From positions 5,398,001 through 5,462,000 of the forward strand of contig BSYQ01000007.1 of the NCBI GenBank assembly GCA_030272585.1: a DNA stretch of 64,000 nucleotides, read 5' to 3'. Under the pieces are notes generated by a model. That model worked only from the letters and a program-made list of their open reading frames with translations, searched no databases and was not told the origin of the DNA. Shown here piece after piece: positions 33,175-43,516 of this stretch (position 1 is its first letter; every line of letters starts with the position of its first letter). Origin of the DNA: Bryopsis sp. KO-2023 (taxonomy: Eukaryota > Chlorophyta > Ulvophyceae > Bryopsidales > Bryopsidaceae). A program made the translations under genes and the position numbers.

Positions 33175-36100
33175 TTGACGGAAAAAGTGAACGAGGAAGA
33201 AGAACCAAACGAGGAAGAAGGCCTTGGTGGTGCAGAAGGAGTGAACGTTGAGGTTTCTGAGGCACAAGGAAGTGTTGGTGCTTTTTCTGAGGCTGGTCTT
33301 GTTGACGACGAAGGGGTGTTGAAGGAAGACTTTCTTGGCGGCTGGGACAACGAGGAAGTGAACGAGGTTGACGAGAAAGAGGTTGTGATGGTCGAGAGTG
33401 TTCCTGAAGAACGTGAAGCAAGACAAGAAGACAGAGCTGCTGGAGACGAGGTTACGAGGGCAGAGGTAGACGACGAAGTGGTTGCTGTCGTTAAAGAAGA
33501 AGAAGAGCAAGCAAGTGTTGACCCCACTGGAAGGGAGGTACAAGAAGGAAACCTCGTTGGCGTTACTGACCAAGGAGAAGCCGAGGTTGTCCAAGAGGAG
33601 GAAGAAGTGCTTGCGGAAGAAGTAAAAGAAGAAGACGAAGCAAGACGAGTGACCAAAGAAGAGGAGGAAGCCTTTGTTGAGCCAGAAGTTGTGGTTAAGG
33701 AAGAAGTCAAACAAGAAGAGGAAGAAGAGAGCAGTGTTGCTGCAGGGAACGGAGGAAATGGAGGCGCTACCAACGAGCCCTCGAGTTCCAGTTCCGACGA
33801 GGACAAACCTGAAGGGGAAAGAGACAAGAGGGAGACATCCTCTAGTTTCGAGGAAGAGCCTGTGCCCCCAGTACATCCACCACTGAACCCATTTGCCTTT
33901 GCTGCCAGTCTCCCCCAGATTCCTCCAATTGTGCCACCTGGTCCAGTTGTTCCACCCGTTCCACCAAGACCTCCTGTTCCACCACCAGTTTGTCCACCGA
34001 CTCCAGGCAGTGGCGGCGCCATGATACATCCAGCAGAAGGACTTCCTAATCGGTTGACTAACAGTCATTTACCCGCATTTACGGGTGCAGAGGCAGAAGA
34101 TGTGGCCACCTGGTTACGTTCCTATGGGATCCTCGCTGAAGGCTCTGGCTGGAACGTACCCCCAGCAGTGCAGCCACACGAAGACGAGAGGATAGAGAGA
34201 CTGGTCCGCTATACAACCAGGGAGGCTCGGTCATGGGTTGACAATTGGATATCCAGACATCCAGCCCTTGTGGAAGGAGTGCCAAACCCATTGAGGACGT
34301 GGCAGAAGTTGCAAACGGACATGCTGGCCTGGTTTGGAGTTGCCCCAGCAACACCAGTAGCCCATACCTTGGAGCAAAGCCGGAAGGGTGATGAAACAGT
34401 GGACGAGTATACATCTGTGCCATCCCAAGGGCAACAGCAAGTGGAAGCGAACAGAGTACCAGGCAATCCAGCCGTGGCAGATGGGTCCTTACTTCGATCG
34501 AACAAGGATGGAGCTCAGGGGGAGTTGACACCCATACTTCATGCACCCACGGAGGATACTTTGGAAGGAGTCAGTGCCAGAGCCGGACAAGTTGAGAAGA
34601 GACAAGTGGACCCCAGTTCCACCCAGAAGGAAGTGACGGTCCCAGCAACCGAACTGATGGGAGAACTGCAGGAGCATGCAGCATTGGAGCCTGTTTTGGC
34701 AGAAGTGGGCGTTATGGATCGGAGAGTAAATGGGCAAATTGACCGCCTAAGGAAGGAAATGCGTGATCACAAAATTGTGACGGATTCAAGACTTCGAGGA
34801 GTGGAGCAGCAAGTGAGAATATCTGGGCGGCAGTATAGCGAACTCAGGAGGATGATCTCTGCCTTGACAAAAAGGGTAGCAGATATGCGACAATCGGAAG
34901 AACCCGAGCTGGCAGGGGTGAGCCATGGCATTACTGGAGACGCTGGAGTGGATCGAATACCTACCAATGGGGAAAGAGGCCGGGGAAACCACAGAGGAAG
35001 TGAATGGAGGAGAAGGAGTGGACGGATAAACATGAGCGAAGTCACGTGTTGGCATTGCTTAGACCTTGGACATTACAGAAGAAATTGTCCCAACCGAATG
35101 CAGAGTTTCCAAGCAGAACTGGAAGATCAGTTGATTATGGATTTCGAGCAGACCGACCCAGTGACAGCAGCCATGGAGGAACCAGAGGAAGTCATGGCAT
35201 CAATCTTGTACTCTGCTATGGATGTCGACAATGGAGCAATGGACAGTGCCCAAGGAAGCAATGGAGGGACTCCTGTGGATACGAGCCCAATACCCTCAGA
35301 ACCGCAAGCAACTACTGCAGAAGATGTTGTAATGGAGGAACTGAAAGAGCAGCCAAACCTTGAATCAAAGAAAGAGCCAGAAGAGATTCCAAAGCGATTG
35401 CCGAAGCCAGAAGATGTGCCACAAGGATCCAAGCCAGTTGTGATGCCGCCATTGATGCATAGACCGATGCAAGTACCATCGCCCAGAAATACCATGGCAA
35501 AGAAGAAGAAGATGGTCAAGAAATCAACAGTGAAGCCACAGGAGAAGCGCATGTTTACTACAGCGGAAGCCAAGAAGCTTGTGGAAGGACTGACTGCAGA
35601 AGTATCGGTAGCAAACCTTTGTCAGCACCACCCGGAGTTGATCGACGCATGGTTGAAGGCATTACGGGTGCCTATGGCGAAAGTCCCAGCAGTTACCACC
35701 ATGGCAGAAGTGGACAAGACAAGCTCATATGCAGTTACTACAGCCACAGCCAAAGTGATGGAAACCAAAGTGCCAGGAGCGATCATTGACACCGGAGCGA
35801 GTGCCTGTGTGATATCCAAAAAACTCCTAACACAAACGGGATTAACACATCTAATGGAGGCACCAAGAGGGCGTTACCGGGACTGCAATGGACAGACTCG
35901 GCAGGCAGTAGGGTACATCCCCGCTCTACCTATTGCCCTTGGACAATGCAAACAAATGGTACCGTGCCATGTAGTGGAGAACAAGCATTTGTCCCTAATC
36001 ATTGGGACTCCATGGTTGGCTAAAACCGGCACCGAGATTGACTACGGGCTCAAAAGGCTCACTCCATACGTGGCGGGACAGCGCATGGGTGGCGTGCCGA

Positions 36101-36714
36101 TCGAGTTCATCCACTCTGTAACGCCTGCAACTGCTGCAGTCGTTTCTATCTACCAGACCCTCCGCCACATCGAAGAACCCAGTCCTGCACCAGCCCAACC
36201 ACCCTCTTCTACCGGGGAACTTTTGCAGCCGAACTCAAGGACGACTCATGATGGTCTGAACCAGCCCAACGCCGCCAGTCGACATCCACCGACCCTCCGG
36301 CTTACATACTACCAAGCAAGGGTGCTGCAAGAGTGCTACACCAGGCGTCGGGAGAACGGGATGAGTGAGGCAGCAGCCTCACACCTCCACCAGCAAGAGA
36401 TGGAGTTACTTGATGCAAGAAGAGGGCACCATTTGAAAATACAAAAAGAGAACGAAGGGAGTTTGGAGGAAACACTGCGAAGGGAAGGAAAACAGGGGAG
36501 AAGGAATGGTGTAACAGAGGAATACATGCGGAGGCGGGAGGCACTGAAACAACAAGAAAAGGAGGAGCTCAAAAAGCTTTTGGATTACTTCCGGGAGAGT
36601 GCACAAGCATGGAGACCGAAAGGAGTGCCTGCAGCAGGAGTGCCAGCAGCAACGGCCGCAACCGGAGGGAAAGGAGGGAGTGAGGTGATAAGCTATACCA
36701 CTTCGGATTTTTGA
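33175..36714 (+). CDS. gag-pro: B copy 1 gag-pro
   Basis: An open frame of up to 1179 residues (true start uncertain; the first in-frame ATG is near 33388). The N-terminal 200 residues are strikingly Glu-rich, then a Pro-rich linker (VPPVPPRPPVPPP), a capsid-like region (LPAFTGAEAEDVATWLRSY), a coiled region, zinc knuckle CWHCLDLGHYRRNC and protease IIDTGASACVI. Such an acidic N-terminus is unusual for gag. Followed by pol in an overlapping frame. Confidence 0.88.
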   Translation: MTEKVNEEEEPNEEEGLGGAEGVNVEVSEAQGSVGAFSEAGLVDDEGVLKEDFLGGWDNEEVNEVDEKEVVMVESVPEEREARQEDRAAGDEVTRAEVDDEVVAVVKEEEEQASVDPTGREVQEGNLVGVTDQGEAEVVQEEEEVLAEEVKEEDEARRVTKEEEEAFVEPEVVVKEEVKQEEEEESSVAAGNGGNGGATNEPSSSSSDEDKPEGERDKRETSSSFEEEPVPPVHPPLNPFAFAASLPQIPPIVPPGPVVPPVPPRPPVPPPVCPPTPGSGGAMIHPAEGLPNRLTNSHLPAFTGAEAEDVATWLRSYGILAEGSGWNVPPAVQPHEDERIERLVRYTTREARSWVDNWISRHPALVEGVPNPLRTWQKLQTDMLAWFGVAPATPVAHTLEQSRKGDETVDEYTSVPSQGQQQVEANRVPGNPAVADGSLLRSNKDGAQGELTPILHAPTEDTLEGVSARAGQVEKRQVDPSSTQKEVTVPATELMGELQEHAALEPVLAEVGVMDRRVNGQIDRLRKEMRDHKIVTDSRLRGVEQQVRISGRQYSELRRMISALTKRVADMRQSEEPELAGVSHGITGDAGVDRIPTNGERGRGNHRGSEWRRRSGRINMSEVTCWHCLDLGHYRRNCPNRMQSFQAELEDQLIMDFEQTDPVTAAMEEPEEVMASILYSAMDVDNGAMDSAQGSNGGTPVDTSPIPSEPQATTAEDVVMEELKEQPNLESKKEPEEIPKRLPKPEDVPQGSKPVVMPPLMHRPMQVPSPRNTMAKKKKMVKKSTVKPQEKRMFTTAEAKKLVEGLTAEVSVANLCQHHPELIDAWLKALRVPMAKVPAVTTMAEVDKTSSYAVTTATAKVMETKVPGAIIDTGASACVISKKLLTQTGLTHLMEAPRGRYRDCNGQTRQAVGYIPALPIALGQCKQMVPCHVVENKHLSLIIGTPWLAKTGTEIDYGLKRLTPYVAGQRMGGVPIEFIHSVTPATAAVVSIYQTLRHIEEPSPAPAQPPSSTGELLQPNSRTTHDGLNQPNAASRHPPTLRLTYYQARVLQECYTRRRENGMSEAAASHLHQQEMELLDARRGHHLKIQKENEGSLEETLRREGKQGRRNGVTEEYMRRREALKQQEKEELKKLLDYFRESAQAWRPKGVPAAGVPAATAATGGKGGSEVISYTTSDF

Positions 36715-38726
36715 GTGGGCCGGCCACCGACGTCCTCCTTCGGCGACACCTGAAGGGGTGGCGAGAGTGGGTCGGTCCTGAGAGGAGAAATAAAAGGGGA
36801 AAGAGGAGAAGGAGGAGGGGCAAACGTGCGGGTAGGCGAGAACAGTGGCGTCGAGCAGGCAGGAGGATCAAGGAGCAGGAAGAGAGAATGCAACGCCAAA
36901 CACAAGAGGTAGAAAGGGCCAGAAGTCTGTGGCCAGACTCATGGGCCATGCAGTGTTTGAACCATAGTAAAACAGTGGAAGCAGAAATTCTGGTGAGACA
37001 AGAGATAAAAGGAGAAGAAGAAAAGAAAAGAAGGGAAAATTCAAGGGAAGGGGAAGCAGCTGAAAAAGAATTGGGAAGAGAAAAGAAAGAAAAAGGAAGA
37101 AGAAAAGAAAAGTTTGGGTTGAAAGAAATGGGACAGACAGCAGTTCAGCTGCAGGAAAACCAGATTTGGGCAGGGGTGGTTCCCCTTGGGACTTCTGATG
37201 TAGAAAATAAAACGTTTGCCACAGAAAAGGAAAGAAAGGAGGAAAAGGTGTCACTTAGAGAAAAATTGGAAGAACTGAAAATTAGTCCCCATCTAACCCC
37301 CCACCAAAGAAAGGAACTGCTGGATCTTCTGCAGCAGTACCCCGATGCCTGTGCTTGGTCCTCGGATCAGGTCGGGCAAACCAACCTCTTATACCACGAG
37401 ATTCCCACCGGAGATCATCCCCCCATCAGGCAGAACCCCTACAGGTTCAGTTACGCGGAGAACCGGGTGGTAAAATCGGAGGTGGCGAGGATGCTCCTGG
37501 ACGGAGTGGTGCGGAAGTCAAAGTCCCCGTGGGCCTCACCGATCGTTCTAGTCCCAAAGCCAGATGGGTCGGTGCGGTTCTGCGTTGATTACCGCAAGCT
37601 TAACAAGGTGACCACCCGAGATAGCTTTCCCCTCCCGAGGATTGAGGACGCGATCAACCAATTTTCGGAGGCCAAATTCTTTACCGCTCTGGATTTGAGG
37701 TCAGGGTATTGGCAGGTCAGGATGAGCACCGCCTCCGCGGAGAAAACGGCTTTCATTACCCAGGAGGGGCTGTATGAGTTCGTAGTGATGCCCTTCGGGC
37801 TCAGTAACGCCCCAGCGACCTTCCAAAGGATGATGAACGAGGTACTGGGACCCATGCTGTGGAAGGGGGTGATCGTGTACCTGGATGACATTATCATCTA
37901 TGCGGAGACCTGGGAAAAGCATCAGGAGATCCTGGCAGAAGTGCTGCAGCGGTTGAAGGAGGCCAACCTGAGGATCAGCCCAAGGAAATCGGACTTCGGG
38001 TTTGAGGAGCTGCTGTACTTGGGCCACATCGTGGGGAAAGGGGAAATCAAAATGAACCCGAAGAAGGTAGCCACAGTGGAGATGCAGGAGCCACCGGTGG
38101 ATGTGTCTACTTTGCGGTCCTTCCTGGGCCTTACTTCTTACTACAGGAGATTTGTGCGCGACTATGCAAGGATCGCTGCACCTCTGACGGAGTTGTTGAA
38201 GAAGGATGTGCCATTTGAATGGAGGGAACGCCACCAACAAGCATTTGAGAGGCTGAAGAAAAGCATTACCGATCAACCAGTCCTGGCTCCACCACAGCCA
38301 CACCTACCATACATTCTGCAAACAGACTGGAGCAGCCAGGCTGTGGGGGCAGTACTCTGTCAAAAGGATGAGCAAGGGAGAGAGCATGTGGTGGCTTATG
38401 CCAGCAAAAGACTCAATCCTGCTGAGAGGAATTATTCTGCAGTGGAAGGGGAGTGCCTAGCAGTGGTGTGGGCTTGCACCTTATTTCGGCCATACATCTA
38501 CGGAACGGAATTTGTGCTGCAGACTGATCAAAGAGCCTTACAATGGTTGATGACGGGTACCAAACTGACGGGGAAACTGATGAGGTGGGCACTCCGCCTA
38601 CAAGAGTTTGATTTCACGATTGAGTTCCGCGCTGGGAAGAGTAACGCAAATGCGGATGCACTGACAAGGCTTCCAGTTCCGCTGGACCATCCAATAGTCA
38701 GTGGTTCCACAGCGCTTCGTCCATGA
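36711..38726 (+). CDS. pol: B copy 1 pol: reverse transcriptase and RNase H
   Basis: 671-residue frame with all reverse transcriptase motifs (VYLDDIIIYAE) and RNase H; closely like copy 3 (for example NLLYHEIPTGDHPPIRQNPY) and different from copy 2 at these sites. The internal region ends about 170 bases later at the border with LTR2. Confidence 0.92.
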   Translation: MSGPATDVLLRRHLKGWREWVGPERRNKRGKRRRRRGKRAGRREQWRRAGRRIKEQEERMQRQTQEVERARSLWPDSWAMQCLNHSKTVEAEILVRQEIKGEEEKKRRENSREGEAAEKELGREKKEKGRRKEKFGLKEMGQTAVQLQENQIWAGVVPLGTSDVENKTFATEKERKEEKVSLREKLEELKISPHLTPHQRKELLDLLQQYPDACAWSSDQVGQTNLLYHEIPTGDHPPIRQNPYRFSYAENRVVKSEVARMLLDGVVRKSKSPWASPIVLVPKPDGSVRFCVDYRKLNKVTTRDSFPLPRIEDAINQFSEAKFFTALDLRSGYWQVRMSTASAEKTAFITQEGLYEFVVMPFGLSNAPATFQRMMNEVLGPMLWKGVIVYLDDIIIYAETWEKHQEILAEVLQRLKEANLRISPRKSDFGFEELLYLGHIVGKGEIKMNPKKVATVEMQEPPVDVSTLRSFLGLTSYYRRFVRDYARIAAPLTELLKKDVPFEWRERHQQAFERLKKSITDQPVLAPPQPHLPYILQTDWSSQAVGAVLCQKDEQGREHVVAYASKRLNPAERNYSAVEGECLAVVWACTLFRPYIYGTEFVLQTDQRALQWLMTGTKLTGKLMRWALRLQEFDFTIEFRAGKSNANADALTRLPVPLDHPIVSGSTALRP

Positions 38727-38899
38727 TTTACTATGGAACCCCAGATCAGAGCTGACAAGGTGCAACCATTGTTGTCCCAATGGAAGTACTCAACAGTGGT
38801 AGGGGACACTTGAATTTTGTGAGGTTTTTGCATATTTCTTGCCTACCATTGTTGTTGCAAAAGATCAAGGGGGAAAAAGTGGATCAATGGATGGATAAG

Positions 38900-39482
38900 T
38901 GTAACCCCAAACCACGTCGCCTCGACCAATTTTGTCACCTCCAGGGCTAGAGTGATATCAGGGGAGGGAATGCTGCTTGAGGCAGTCCCGGACGGATTAC
39001 GTAGGGCTAGCAGTCACCCCGGGACAGTTCTGCCATGGCAGTTCCGCCACAGTTTAGAAGTAGCAGTTCAGCTACAGAAATGACTAGGTTGGACGTTCCT
39101 AGGGGTTGGTGCTGAGGGAAGGGATTGAGAGTGGTTAGGAAGATCAACTAGGCTTGATGGGTTAGGAAGTCTCCATCAGTAGGTGGGATCCTAGGTGATC
39201 AGTGGGACCAGGGTGAGTCAGGCGGCAGCCTATTTAAATGGCTGATCTTAGGGTATTGTACTTCTGGGTTAGGTTCTTGTGTTTTGTTCGAGTTTGGACC
39301 TTGTGATTGTGTAAGAGAGCTTTTGAGAAGAGTCCCGAGTGGAAGAGTGCCCTACAAGGCTGTGTGATCAAGTTAAAGAGGGGCTGTCCCCACTTCGGCC
39401 GTTCCAGTTCTGCAGAAACTCCACCACAACCGTTCAGTCAGGCTGCAGGGGTGACCCCAGCGGTCAAGGCGACGCAATTTGT
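38900..39482 (+). repeat. LTR2 of the B array
   Basis: 583 bp, of the shorter type also found in copy D, followed by TGGTTTCGGAGC at 39483-39494. It abuts the shortened internal region of copy 1. Confidence 0.9.
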
Positions 39483-39976
39483 TGGTTTCGGAGCCCAGGC
39501 GCGCACACTTTTTAGCTGTGCTGCAGCAGACGTGCACTACGGCTCTGGCAGTCGTTATAAGTGGGCAGTCTGGACGAGCAAGACCTGAGAGTGAGAAAAG
39601 AAGCGGAGTAAGCTCTTGCAAGAGTGAAGAGAAGGACCCACAGGGGTGGATACGTTTCAAAAGGGTACAAGGTCGAGCTTGGGTCGCTCACAAGGGTGAA
39701 GAGAAGGCGAAAAAGCTTTGTGGGTTTCGGGATCTTGTGGGATCTTAACCTAAGGTTAGGTCAGAACTGCTGTTGGGTCGCTTTTGTCTTGTTTGGGCTG
39801 CAGCAAGGTCGAGAACAAATACAAGAAAGAGTGACGAACTGCATAAGGTGGAAAAAGAAGCAAGGGCAGTACTTATCCGAGGTTTGGAGGAGAACAGAGG
39901 GTAAAAGAGAAGGATCACGACCAGAAGGGAGACTTGCCACTCAGATCTGTGGCGGCGCTGAAGGAAAAAGAAGATC

Positions 39977-42900
39977 TTGACGGAAAAAGTGAACGAGGAA
40001 GAAGAACCAAACGAGGAAGAAGGCCTTGGTGGTGCAGAAGGAGTGAACGTTGAGGTTTCTGAGGCACAAGGAAGTGTTGGTGCTTTTTCTGAGGCTGGTC
40101 TTGTTGACGACGAAGGGGTGTTGAAGGAAGACTTTCTTGGCGGCTGGGACAACGAGGAAGTGAACGAGGTTGACGAGAAAGAGGTTGTGATGGTCGAGAG
40201 TGTTCCTGAAGAACGTGAAGCAAGACAAGAAGACAGAGCTGCTGGAGACGAGGTTACGAGGGCAGAGGTAGACGACGAAGTGGTTGCTGTCGTTAAAGAA
40301 GAAGAAGAGCAAGCAAGTGTTGACCCCACTGGAAGGGAGGTACAAGAAGGAAACCTCGTTGGCGTTACTGACCAAGGAGAAGCCGAGGTTGTCCAAGAGG
40401 AGGAAGAAGTGCTTGCGGAAGAAGTAAAAGAAGAAGACGAAGCAAGACGAGTGACCAAAGAAGAGGAGGAAGCCTTTGTTGAGCCAGAAGTTGTGGTTAA
40501 GGAAGAAGTCAAACAAGAAGAGGAAGAAGAGAGCAGTGTTGCTGCAGGGAACGGAGGAAATGGAGGCGCTACCAACGAGCCCTCGAGTTCCAGTTCCGAC
40601 GAAGACAAACCTGAAGGGGAAAGAGACAAGAGGGAGACATCCTCTAGTTTCGAGGAAGAGCCTGTGCCCCCAGTACATCCACCACTGAACCCATTTGCCT
40701 TTGCTGCCAGTCTCCCCCAGATTCCTCCAATTGTGCCACCTGGTCCAGTTGTTCCATCCGTTCCACCAAGACCTCCTGTTCCACCACCAGTTTGTCCACC
40801 GACTCCAGGCAGTGGCGGCGCCATGATACATCCAGCAGAAGGACTTCCTAATCGGTTGACTAACAGTCATTTACCCGCATTTACGGGTGCAGAGGCAGAA
40901 GATGTGGCCACCTGGTTACGTTCCTATGGGATCCTCGCTGAAGGCTCTGGCTGGAACGTACCCCCAGCAGTGCAGCCACACGAAGACGAGAGGATAGAGA
41001 GACTGGTCCGCTATACAACCAGGGAGGCTCGGTCATGGGTTGACAATTGGATATCCAGACATCCAGCCCTTGTGGAAGGAGTGCCAAACCCATTGAGGAC
41101 GTGGCAGAAGTTGCAAACGGACATGCTGGCCTGGTTTGGAGTTGCCCCAGCAACACCAGTAGCCCATACCTTGGAGCAAAGCCGGAAGGGTGATGAAACA
41201 GTGGACGAGTATACATCTGTGCCATCCCAAGGGCAACAGCAAGTGGAAGCGAACAGAGTACCAGGCAATCCAGCCGTGGCAGATGGGTCCTTACTTCGAT
41301 CGAACAAGGATGGAGCTCAGGGGGAGTTGACACCCATACTTCATGCACCCACGGAGGATACTTTGGAAGGAGTCAGTGCCAGAGCCGGACAAGTTGAGAA
41401 GAGACAAGTGGACCCCAGTTCCACCCAGAAGGAAGTGACGGTCCCAGCAACCGAACTGATGGGAGAACTGCAGGAGCATGCAGCATTGGAGCCTGTTTTG
41501 GCAGAAGTGGGCGTTATGGATCGGAGAGTAAATGGGCAAATTGACCGCCTAAGGAAGGAAATGCGTGATCACAAAATTGTGACGGATTCAAGACTTCGAG
41601 GAGTGGAGCAGCAAGTGAGAATATCTGGGCGGCAGTATAGCGAACTCAGGAGGATGATCTCTGCCTTGACAAAAAGGGTAGCAGATATGCGACAATCGGA
41701 AGAACCCGAGCTGGCAGGGGTGAGCCATGGCATTACTGGAGACGCTGGAGTGGATCGAATACCTACCAATGGGGAAAGAGGCCGGGGAAACCACAGAGGA
41801 AGTGAATGGAGGAGAAGGAGTGGACGGATAAACATGAGCGAAGTCACGTGTTGGCATTGCTTAGACCTTGGACATTACAGAAGAAATTGTCCCAACCGAA
41901 TGCAGAGTTTCCAAGCAGAACTGGAAGATCAGTTGATTATGGATTTCGAGCAGACCGACCCAGTGACAGCAGCCATGGAGGAACCAGAGGAAGTCATGGC
42001 ATCAATCTTGTACTCTGCTATGGATGTCGACAATGGAGCAATGGACAGTGCCCAAGGAAGCAATGGAGGGACTCCTGTGGATACGAGCCCAATACCCTCA
42101 GAACCGCAAGCAACTACTGCAGAAGATGTTGTAATGGAGGAACTGAAAGAGCAGCCAAACCTTGAATCAAAGAAAGAGCCAGAAGAGATTCCAAAGCGAT
42201 TGCCGAAGCCAGAAGATGTGCCACAAGGATCCAAGCCAGTTGTGATGCCGCCATTGATGCATAGACCGATGCAAGTACCATCGCCCAGAAATACCATGGC
42301 AAAGAAGAAGAAGATGGTCAAGAAATCAACAGTGAAGCCACAGGAGAAGCGCATGTTTACTACAGCGGAAGCCAAGAAGCTTGTGGAAGGACTGACTGCA
42401 GAAGTATCGGTAGCAAACCTTTGTCAGCACCACCCGGAGTTGATCGACGCATGGTTGAAGGCATTACGGGTGCCTATGGCGAAAGTCCCAGCAGTTACCA
42501 CCATGGCAGAAGTGGACAAGACAAGCTCATATGCAGTTACTACAGCCACAGCCAAAGTGATGGAAACCAAAGTGCCAGGAGCGATCATTGACACCGGAGC
42601 GAGTGCCTGTGTGATATCCAAAAAACTCCTAACACAAACGGGATTAACACATCTAATGGAGGCACCAAGAGGGCGTTACCGGGACTGCAATGGACAGACT
42701 CGGCAGGCAGTAGGGTACATCCCCGCTCTACCTATTGCCCTTGGACAATGCAAACAAATGGTACCGTGCCATGTAGTGGAGAACAAGCATTTGTCCCTAA
42801 TCATTGGGACTCCATGGTTGGCTAAAACCGGCACCGAGATTGACTACGGGCTCAAAAGGCTCACTCCATACGTGGCGGGACAGCGCATGGGTGGCGTGCC

Positions 42901-43516
42901 GATCGAGTTCATCCACTCTGTAACGCCTGCAACTGCTGCAGTCGTTTCTATCTACCAGACCCTCCGCCACATCGAAGAACCCAGTCCTGCACCAGCCCAA
43001 CCACCCTCTTCTACCGGGGAACTTTTGCAGCCGAACTCAAGGACGACTCATGATGGTCTGAACCAGCCCAACGCCGCCAGTCGACATCCACCGACCCTCC
43101 GGCTTACATACTACCAAGCAAGGGTGCTGCAAGAGTGCTACACCATGCGTCGGGAGAACGGGATGAGTGAGGCAGCAGCCTCACACCTCCACCAGCAAGA
43201 GATGGAGTTACTGGATGCAAGAAGAGGGCACCATTTGAAAATACAAAAAGAGAACGAAGGGAGTTTGGAGGAAACACTGCGAAGGGAAGGAAAACAGGGG
43301 AGAAGGAATGGTGTAACAGAGGAATACATGCGGAGGCGGGAGGCACTGAAACAACAAGAAAAGGAGGAGCTCAAAAAGCTTTTGGATTACTTCCGGGAGA
43401 GTGCACAAGCATGGAGACCGAAAGGAGTGCCTGCAGCAGGAGTGCCAGCAGCAACGGCCGCAACCGGAGGGAAAGGAGGGAGTGAGGTGATAAGCTATAC
43501 CACTTCGGATTTTTGA
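39977..43516 (+). CDS. gag-pro: B copy 2 gag-pro
   Basis: Same layout as copy 1. Variant residues show a mosaic: VVPSVPPRP near the N-terminal linker and CYTMRRENG near the C-terminus match copy D, whereas the middle (for example GITGDAGVDRIPTNGERG, THLMEAPRG) matches copies 1 and 3. Confidence 0.9.
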   Translation: MTEKVNEEEEPNEEEGLGGAEGVNVEVSEAQGSVGAFSEAGLVDDEGVLKEDFLGGWDNEEVNEVDEKEVVMVESVPEEREARQEDRAAGDEVTRAEVDDEVVAVVKEEEEQASVDPTGREVQEGNLVGVTDQGEAEVVQEEEEVLAEEVKEEDEARRVTKEEEEAFVEPEVVVKEEVKQEEEEESSVAAGNGGNGGATNEPSSSSSDEDKPEGERDKRETSSSFEEEPVPPVHPPLNPFAFAASLPQIPPIVPPGPVVPSVPPRPPVPPPVCPPTPGSGGAMIHPAEGLPNRLTNSHLPAFTGAEAEDVATWLRSYGILAEGSGWNVPPAVQPHEDERIERLVRYTTREARSWVDNWISRHPALVEGVPNPLRTWQKLQTDMLAWFGVAPATPVAHTLEQSRKGDETVDEYTSVPSQGQQQVEANRVPGNPAVADGSLLRSNKDGAQGELTPILHAPTEDTLEGVSARAGQVEKRQVDPSSTQKEVTVPATELMGELQEHAALEPVLAEVGVMDRRVNGQIDRLRKEMRDHKIVTDSRLRGVEQQVRISGRQYSELRRMISALTKRVADMRQSEEPELAGVSHGITGDAGVDRIPTNGERGRGNHRGSEWRRRSGRINMSEVTCWHCLDLGHYRRNCPNRMQSFQAELEDQLIMDFEQTDPVTAAMEEPEEVMASILYSAMDVDNGAMDSAQGSNGGTPVDTSPIPSEPQATTAEDVVMEELKEQPNLESKKEPEEIPKRLPKPEDVPQGSKPVVMPPLMHRPMQVPSPRNTMAKKKKMVKKSTVKPQEKRMFTTAEAKKLVEGLTAEVSVANLCQHHPELIDAWLKALRVPMAKVPAVTTMAEVDKTSSYAVTTATAKVMETKVPGAIIDTGASACVISKKLLTQTGLTHLMEAPRGRYRDCNGQTRQAVGYIPALPIALGQCKQMVPCHVVENKHLSLIIGTPWLAKTGTEIDYGLKRLTPYVAGQRMGGVPIEFIHSVTPATAAVVSIYQTLRHIEEPSPAPAQPPSSTGELLQPNSRTTHDGLNQPNAASRHPPTLRLTYYQARVLQECYTMRRENGMSEAAASHLHQQEMELLDARRGHHLKIQKENEGSLEETLRREGKQGRRNGVTEEYMRRREALKQQEKEELKKLLDYFRESAQAWRPKGVPAAGVPAATAATGGKGGSEVISYTTSDF

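Noticed and set aside
32943-34068. Long antisense open frames (359 and 309 residues) opposite gag, repeated in every B copy
   Set aside because: They are reverse-strand shadows of GAA/GAG-rich gag codons, giving Ser/Thr-rich or Phe/Leu-rich text with no domain.
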